Of a DNA stretch of 64,000 bases, positions 57,207-64,000 are shown one piece after another. Made by a program: the position numbers and the translations under genes. How positions within the stretch are numbered: the stretch's first letter is position 1; every line of letters begins with the position of its first letter. A model generated the notes under the pieces. It was not told the origin of the DNA. It did no database searches and worked only from the letters and a program-made list of their open reading frames with translations. This DNA is from Aurifilum marmelostoma (Eukaryota; Ascomycota; Sordariomycetes; Diaporthales; Cryphonectriaceae), in contig JAMXSV010000028.1 in the NCBI GenBank assembly GCA_027559495.1, positions 2,852,001 to 2,916,000 on the forward strand. The letters are read 5' to 3'.

Positions 57207-57660
57207 ATGAGCACTGCTGTAACTGGGGTATATAATAAGTATACAAAGGGTTTATATTAGGCAAGAACAATATTAAAGTATAATCCAAAGAATACAGAAA
57301 TAACTTTTAAAGTCTTCTGCAGTATATTACTAGCAGTAAAGCTATTACTTATATTAGAGGTAATACTTAGATTAATAACTAAAGAGCTATATACTAAATT
57401 TATTTAATAGTAATAAATATATTCTTATATATCTAGTCTTCTAATATAGCTAACTTGGATAGCAATATATCCGAATTATTTAGATATCTCTAGATAGCAT
57501 ATATCTAAAGCTATCTATTCTAGTTAGTCCTTATTCTAATCCTAACCCTGGATTATATAATCCTAGTATAGCTTTATAGGTAAGTATTAAACTTCCTATA
57601 CTAAGGGTTCTATTCTAGGTAGCCCTAGTATTTTATATTATAATAGTTGCAGATTATAAT
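57207..57660 (-). repeat. Probable 3' LTR of the Gypsy element
   Basis: It begins TGAGCACTGCTGTAACTGGG exactly where the Copia frame is broken and ends before a pyrimidine-rich stretch that would be the polypurine tract of a minus-strand element. The right boundary is approximate. Unlike its surroundings it keeps several ACA, CCA, TGT and TGG words. Confidence 0.55.
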
Positions 57661-57959
57661 ATTATTTTCCTCTTATTAATTATTATCCTAAATAATCTTC
57701 TATAAGTTTCTTATATATTATTCTATTGCTAAATTATGCTTTTCTAATTTGTTATATCGAATAAAGTTAATAAATCTTAATTTTTAAATTCTTATACTAA
57801 GAAAATAAAATAGAAGAATTCTCTTCTTTCGATTATTCTTTAAAATGCTATTGCTATGCTTTCTTATTCTTTTTGCAAGGATTATAGCATTTTATCTTAT
57901 TAAGTTTCTCCTAATAATTCTTTTTATTACTTAGAATATATTTGCTTTAAGCATTCTTA

Positions 57960-58395
57960 ATGCAATATTTAGGGCCTTAGCGCCTTAGAGATTCGATAGA
58001 TTAGAGTTTAATATTAATGTCTAGAGGAGCAGTTAGAGGGTGCTAAGGGCTAGCTTCGCAATGCTGCTATAGAGGTTAAGCGCTTATAGAAATAAAAGCG
58101 TATATAGTTTAAGAAGATAATGCGCGTAGTTTATTATAGCTTTAATAGTATAGAGGCATTAGAATGCGTAGAAGCTAAGGAGGAGCGTTATTGTGCTTCT
58201 AAGATAGTCTAAGAGGTAGTCTTTGAAGAAACTGCTGCTTCTGCTAAGATTTCTAATTTTAAGGGATTTAATTGGAATTCTATAGATATAAGAAATGCTA
58301 TAGTAGACTAGTTAGGTTTTCTAGCTAAGGGGCCGCTTGCTGCAGCCTCTAGTTCTTATTCTGGGGTAGAGAGGCCTGCTAAAGAGGCTCTCTAA
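57960..58395 (+). pseudogene. Less-mutated plus-strand coding-like island between chromodomain and LTR
   Basis: In one plus-strand frame with TAG/TAA read through, the protein is charged and coding-like (LEEQLEGAKG, IMRVVYYSFNSIEALECVEA, ISNFKGFNWNSIDIRNAIVD) and ends PAKEAL then a stop. It resembles the coiled-coil tails seen in fungal transposon-linked proteins, but I cannot name a family. Its orientation is opposite to the Gypsy element around it. It keeps more CpG and TGG/TGA words than its neighbours. Confidence 0.4.
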
Positions 58396-58664
58396 ATCTT
58401 AGCCCTACTAATTGCTATCCTAGCTTCGAATTAACTAGTATATTTCTAACTATTTATATCTCTTAATTAATATAATGCTCTATCTAGTATTTTCCTTTAG
58501 CTAGTAATATATTCTGCTAACTAGTAGAATATTAATTAATAGGTTATTTTATTAACTAATAAAGTATTTTAATTAATAAGCTATATTTCTAATATTTTTA
58601 TAGGCTAATTAATTATTGCTATAACTATTCTTTCTTAAACTAGTATTATATAAGCTATTTTAGT

Positions 58665-59820
58665 ATATTAGTAATATTTTCTAGGAATTCCTATATATTT
58701 TTGCTTAAGAGGTAGTCTTTCTATTTAACTAAATATTCTAGTATATTATTCTATCCTCTATGCTTAAGGATTTTTCTAATCTTATATTCTAGTTTATTAT
58801 TTTTAACTTTAATGCTATTATTAATCTTTATATTTTATATAGCTAGCTTAAGTAGTAAAATATAGAAAATTAGGTATATTTTTATATTATAGGGGAGTAT
58901 AAGTTTATAATTAATTAGTAAGATCTTCTGCAAAATCTTAAATAGACTAAGCTTCTTATAATTAAGCTTATTATTAAGTCTCTTTATTTTAATATTTTAT
59001 TAAAAAAAGTAGACTTTATCTCCCTTTTATAAGATTAGTTCTTTAATTCTCTTAAAGTTAGCATATTTGGTTATTTATTTTTATATAAACTAAAGTTCTT
59101 ATTAAATATTTTTTTAAACTTTCTTAATGCGCTATATTTGTTTTTCTGCTGCTTTTGCATTTGCTTCTAGCAATGCTTTATAGTATACTATTAGGTTATA
59201 TCTATAGAGTATATAGAATAGTAAGGTTTTTATTATGCTTATATTTGCGCTATTATATACAAATTGCGCTAATAGTAATAGTTTAATTTAGTTATTCTAT
59301 TTCTAATTAATATAATATCTAAGGTATTATTTAATAATTTGGTTTATTTATTCTATTTATTTATTTATTTATAAATAATAGGCTATTAATATTTTATAGT
59401 ATACTTTAAGTTGCTTTATAAGTAATATTTAGAAGTATAATATAAATTTTCTATCTCTATCTAAGATAATCTCTTCTAGCATACTATAGTTAGCAATAAT
59501 TATTCTAAGGAATATATATACAAGTTCTTCTGCTATACTGCTTTTCTTATAAAAGAGAAAGTAAGCATACTTGCTTAGTTTATAAACTACTACTAGGATG
59601 CTATTATATTGCATCTTAGTTAAGGGTTCTTATAAGATAGGTAGCTTAGTAATAAAGTCTAGACTAATTAACTGCTAAATAGTTATAGATACTAGTAAGG
59701 GTTATAGCAGTTTATAAGGCTTATATCTTTCTGCCTTATTTTTCTTATAACTATTACATTTCTAAATAATTTTCTTAATTTATATCCTAAAGCTTAGTAG
59801 ATTCTAATATTGCTTAATTC
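58665..59820 (-). pseudogene. Gypsy integrase and chromodomain remnant
   Basis: Minus strand. From about 59820 leftward: a CNSYKKNKAERYKPYKLL stretch (integrase zinc-finger end), SLDFITKLP with the first catalytic Asp still present, YNSILVVVYKLSKYAYF, EEIILDRDRKFILYF, and after a degraded stretch the chromodomain EYKIRKILKHRG, EYLVK*KDYLLSKNI*EFLENITN. The longest stop-free piece, 59614-59429, is only 61 codons. Confidence 0.8.
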
Positions 59821-60359
59821 GTTTATAGGTAGCCCTAACTCCTTAGTGCCTATATGCTAGTATGCTATATATATCTCTAATATATTCTTCTTATTCCTAT
59901 AGAGTTATTTCTTCTAGTTTCTTGCTTTAGTATGCAATCCTAAGTATTAAGTTAATTTCTTATTTTTATATAAGGTTTCCTTTCTTATTCTAATTAAAAA
60001 GTATTTATTCTTTAATTCTTAATACTAGTATATAATCTAATTATCAACTAAGAGCATTTACTCTAGTATTTTCTTTTCCTTAAATATAGCTAATTTTAAT
60101 ATCGAATTATAAGAGAAATTCTGCTTATTATACTTATTATTTATTTAAAACTTTAATTATTATAAATAATATAAAGTTCTTATAATTAATAAGTACTTTA
60201 ATTAGGTATTTTGCTTTAATAAGATAATATTGCTATTTCTAGAATGCATATATTATAGCTATAAGTTCCTTATTTAGAGTTTTATATTATAGTTCTAGAT
60301 TATTTAGCTTCTTTAAGAAGTTAGTAATAAGATATAATTTATTCTAATTATCTTATTAG

Positions 60360-61010
60360 ATAAGTTCTTTGCTAAGTATATAGTCTAATGCATTAGTTGC
60401 TACTTTGAATTCTTAGCTAGGGTTGGCTTCTCTTAAAATAGGTTCTTATATAATTTGTTCCTTAATAGCATTAAAGGCTTGCTGCTCTTTTCCTATCTAA
60501 TAGAAAGATTTATCTTTTTTTATAAGCTCTATTATAAATTATATAATCTTTAAGTATTATTAGATAAATTATTAGTAGAAGTTAGCATATTTAAGGAATA
60601 CTCTAATATCTATAATACTCTTAGGTATTAGCTAATTCCTAATTGCTTTTATCTTATCTTTTTGCATATATATGCATTTAAGTTTAATTATATATCTAAG
60701 ATAATTAACTTTCTAAATATAGAAGTAGCTTTTTCCTAGTTTAATAAGGAGTTTAGCATCTTAAAAAGTCTATAGCACTTTTTATATATACTATCTATAA
60801 GTTGCTAAATCTAAGAAGTAAATAAGGATATTATTAAGATAGGCAATAATATAAATATCTAGGTGCTTCCTAAGTATCTAATTAATTATTTCCTAGAAAG
60901 ATGCAAGTATATTAGTTAATCCAAATAGCATAACTAAGTATTTATAGTGCCTATATTTTATGCAAAATGCTATTTTCTACTTTTTGCTTGCCTTTATTCT
61001 AATAAAATTA
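60360..61010 (-). pseudogene. Gypsy reverse transcriptase and RNase H remnant
   Basis: Minus strand. RT core YRHYKYLVMLFGLTN, then IAYLNNILIYF where active elements have YLDD: both catalytic Asp codons (GAT) have become Asn (AAT), i.e. G-to-A. RNase H follows as KEQQAFNAIKEQII, EFKVATNALDYIL, where DASDYA is expected; its first Asp is also Asn. Enzymatically dead. Confidence 0.8.
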
Positions 61011-63284
61011 TATACTTCTTTAAGGTCTAGTGCTATAAATTATTATACGCTTTATAATTGATTTTATAGTTCCTTAATAAGTAGTAATAAGTATTAATTT
61101 TTGATTATAATATTATTAAGCTATTTATAGTTTATATAGAGTTATAATTTGCTATTTTTCTTTAGTATAAATAGGATTAGGTATTTTGCTAGTGATTATA
61201 ATAGTTATATATAATCTTTCTTTAGGTTTTCGTTAAGGTACTCCCTAAGTGCTTTAAGTTATGCTTTATCTAGTTTATAGATAGGGAAGAACTTAGGCTA
61301 AGCTTCTTCCTTAAGTAGGATTTTATAGTTATATAGACTATATTCTAGTAGTTTTATAATTAATTCTCCTTAAAATAGTTTTATAAACTTATAATACTCT
61401 TCTAGTATACTAGCAAGTATTGGAATTAATTCTTCCTTTATTTCTGCTTTCTAGAGAAATAGTAGATACTATTAAGCATTTTATTGCAACTATTTATTAT
61501 TTTTGCTCTATATTGGACTAAGTCTTCCTAATTAGTCTTTATTTACTTATATTTTTAACTTATGCCTAACTTATATCTATAGATTCGAGGCGTTTATAGT
61601 TCTTCTCTATAAGCTATTAGTCCCTGCTAATTTAAAGATATATAATAAGTGCTTATTTAAGTGCTTATCTTAGCTATTCTTAGTAACTAAATCTTATTCT
61701 ATATCTTTAATTGCAATTATCTTATTAAGTATAGCTTATTCCTAAGAGATTTAGCTAATAGTCTAATTAATTCGAGAATTATGCTTCTTAAGCTATAGAA
61801 GTCCTAATATTATATTATAATATACTATATCTATAATATTAAAAGAAATAAATATTATATATTCTTAGTTTAAGATAGGTAGATAATTAGTCTCCTTATT
61901 AATTATTCCTTAATTATATGCAATAGGTTATCCTTTTATAGTATTAAGTGTATAGAGCTTCTCTTTCTATTACTATAGTATTTTTGCTATATTAATAATA
62001 TAGGAGGATATATAATTTTCTTATATGCTGCTATTTAATAGCATGCTATAATATTAGTTATTAATATTTATATTAAGCTATATATATGCGTAGCTTCCTT
62101 TTGCTATTATGCATAGGGACCTTATAGTCCTAATTAACTATTATCCCTTTATAGGCAATCTCTTCTTTTTGGGGCCTTCTTAGCTGCTTATTAAGCTAAT
62201 GCCTTAGCTTATTATTATATATACTTATAATGCTTCTTATTGCATTGCTATATATGCTAGGCATATGCCTTATTCTGTATATAGATAGTGCATTATTCTA
62301 CTAGATATTGCTACTATTTGCGTTTTTTATCTATGCAAGGCTTAGGGCAATCTTCTAGTAGTTTAATAAGTGCATTATAATATTTCTTTTCTAGTATCTC
62401 TTTAAACTATAGTTTAGATTCCTTATATGCCTAAATAAGTTATTCTTTTTCCCTAGTTAGGAATTATCTATATTTAACTTTTTCTTCGAAATAGGTTTAA
62501 TAGCTATAATAGATGCATAAGATCTATGCTAATTAGTAGTATCTAAAATAGAATGCATTAATCCTAGGATCCTTTAACTTGCTTGCTTTATAATTCTAAA
62601 GTAGGATGCTCCTAAAGAGAGTTTTTAGAAATATTCTGTATATAAGATATTCTATTTGAATATTAATATCTGGGTTATTAGAACTAAGACTACTATATCG
62701 GGTAGTTAGTACTAATTCCTTCAAGTTATCTATATATTATTATATAATAGGCTTAAGTAGGATATTAGGCTATCTATTCTAGAAGGTTTCTTTTTTAAGA
62801 ATAAGTATTTCTATAGTATATTCTTCTATAGGGGCTAGAGTAAAGTTTGCATTTTCTAAGTTATTATTGCGCCTATTATAGGCTAGGGATATTATAGTAT
62901 CTGATATATGCTTATTATTATCTGTAAGCTATATAAGATAGTGCTATAAGAGAAACTTTCCTAGGTCCTATTCTTCCTTAGATTCTTAATCTATAGGGTT
63001 AGTAGAATAATCTAATTATTTATTCTTAATAGAAGCCCTGCTTCTAATAGCAAGTTATTATTATTTCTTAAGTTTCTAGAGGAATTATTCTAAACCTTCT
63101 TTCTCTAAGAGATATAATATGCAACTATTATTATAATATATAGTCTAATTAAGGGACTTATAATTAATAGGATTTATTACTTGCTCTATTAGAATATTTT
63201 TGTTTAAATAATTAGGTTTCTATTATATAGTAATGCTAAGCTATTATTCTTTCTAGATAGATTGCTATTATTTCCTTTATAGTT

Positions 63285-63350
63285 ATTAATATTCCTATAT
63301 AAAGTATTTAGGCTTTCTATAATTAAAGTATGCTTTATTGCCTTTGCCTT
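63285..63350 (-). pseudogene. Gypsy gag zinc-knuckle remnant
   Basis: Minus strand: AYFNYRKPKYFI*EY aligns by eye to a CCHC knuckle (C-x2-C-x4-H-x4-C), with Cys and His codons turned into Tyr and Gly into Arg or Lys. The rest of gag lies to the right and is too degraded to delimit. Confidence 0.6.
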
Positions 63351-64000
63351 AAGTTTGGAAGTTATTGCGTTAATGTGTAGCATCTAGTTCTATTAGGCTA
63401 GCATGCATGCTGCTGCTTTATGCTATACTTATATAATTCTATTATTTTCCTTAGTAGTTCTGCTAAGGCTAGTAGTATCTTCTACTATTAGCTAGGGCCC
63501 TAAATTTCTATAGTTATTTATTATCCTTGCAGTTTTTCTCCTATTGCTATTTAAAGATGCAGTTATTAATCTATATTACTATTATAATATATTCTGCTAG
63601 GTTATTAGATTAGTCTATCTTATAAAGTTCGTTTTTAACTTTATTCTTTAGTTCTTTATAAAACTAGGATATTAATGCTTTATCTTCTTAGCTAACTTAT
63701 TCTATATATTGCTTAAATTTAGCTATATAATTTAAAGCAGCTTTAGTCTGCTTAAGGTCTATAAGACTGCATTTTGCTATATGCTTTTTGTCTAGATTGC
63801 TAAATGCATTCTTAAGTGCTTTCTTGAAACCTTTAAATAAGTTAAAGATAGCTTTAGTTTTCTTATTATAGTTATTGGGTATAGTTAGGTTATTAAGGTA
63901 GTTTTAAAGAGAAGGTTCGAACTAGGCAAGAGCATTGCCTTCTAACTAAGTCTTTGCAAAAACTACCTTTTCTCCCTTATCTATAAATTAAGCTAGATAG

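Larger units (their letters stand above)
55161..64000. repeat. RIP-like AT-rich block of degenerate retrotransposons
   Basis: From about 55161 the sequence is overwhelmingly A and T, with TA-rich words, and every frame is full of TAA and TAG. The stops fall where Gln (CAA, CAG), Trp (TGG) or Arg codons are expected. ACA, CCA and TCA are nearly absent and so are their complements, while GCA/TGC remain. This is the signature of directed C-to-T change on both strands, as in RIP. The block continues past the right edge. Two element relics are recognisable and described separately. Confidence 0.9.
57207..64000 (-). mobile_element. Chromodomain Ty3/Gypsy retrotransposon relic, inserted in the Copia relic, cut by the window edge
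   Basis: Minus strand, so its 3' end is at left. From right to left: gag zinc knuckle (about 63285-63350), reverse transcriptase (about 61010-60815), RNase H (about 60510-60360), integrase (about 59820-59430), chromodomain (about 58795-58665), a polypurine-like tract (plus-strand TTTTCCTCTT near 57665-57674), and a probable 3' LTR starting at 57207. The order gag-RT-RH-IN-CHD is that of chromoviruses, which use the chromodomain to target heterochromatin. All domains carry stops and missense changes, so the copy is dead. The 5' LTR is beyond the window. Confidence 0.8.

Noticed and set aside
55161..64000. AT-rich block as a mitochondrial insertion or centromere
   Set aside because: Recognisable Copia and Gypsy domains with Gln/Trp-type stops explain it as RIP-damaged retrotransposons; no mitochondrial gene was recognised.
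1..64000. CRISPR arrays, bacterial operons or phage genes
   Set aside because: No regular direct-repeat/spacer pattern, and genes are spliced eukaryotic ones.

Overview
The window is nuclear DNA of a filamentous ascomycete (Pezizomycotina, most likely a Sordariomycete). The evidence is intron-containing genes with short GT-AG introns of about 50-120 nt (one of 321 nt), filamentous-fungal gene families (a PRD-4/Chk2-type kinase, a Csx2-type ArfGAP, an Unc13/Ync13 homologue, an 'HAFYA-GG' membrane-protein family), and a right-hand block of extremely AT-rich, stop-riddled retrotransposon relics that looks like repeat-induced point mutation (RIP).

Layout. 1.8-10.2 kb: mitochondrial F1-ATPase inhibitor (+), nucleoporin NSP1 (-), a Laa2/DUF5102-like AP-1 accessory protein (+), eIF2 gamma (-). 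10.2-15.5 kb: gene-poor, with a broken NAD(P)-dependent reductase pseudogene. 15.5-25.4 kb: four-TM MARVEL-like protein (+), UMP-CMP kinase (+), eIF3m (-), FHA/Chk2 kinase (+). 26.9-30.7 kb: six-exon BAR-PH-ArfGAP protein (-). 30.7-34.4 kb: no gene seen. 34.4-44.2 kb: Unc13-like exocytosis protein (+), inorganic pyrophosphatase (+), mitoribosomal mL53 (-) head-to-head with the SNARE Sec20 (+). 45-47.3 kb: phenol-hydroxylase-type FAD monooxygenase (-). 47.3-52.5 kb: gene-poor. 52.5-54.0 kb: polytopic membrane protein of an uncharacterised fungal family (-). 55.2-64 kb: AT-rich block in which a minus-strand chromodomain Ty3/Gypsy element sits inside a plus-strand Ty1/Copia relic. The Gypsy element runs off the right edge.

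Most genes are housekeeping (translation, nucleotide and pyrophosphate metabolism, mitochondrial function, vesicle traffic, nuclear pore), arranged singly with their own promoters and no operon-like grouping. The accessory features are the reductase pseudogene, the monooxygenase, the membrane-protein gene and the RIP block. Several genes touch membrane traffic (Laa2-like, ArfGAP, Unc13-like, Sec20), but I infer no functional cluster.

Two observations stand out. First, the only two G/C homopolymers of seven or more that I find inside assigned exons (in eIF2 gamma and in the Laa2-like gene) each carry exactly one base too many for the reading frame. In both, removing one base restores a total coding length divisible by three. 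This points to consensus errors, or less likely to slippage. Second, in the Copia relic (about 55,261-57,206) every CpA I can find is in GpCpA context and every TpG is TpGpC. The C-to-T process that destroyed this DNA therefore spared CpA preceded by G, an unusually strict context rule.
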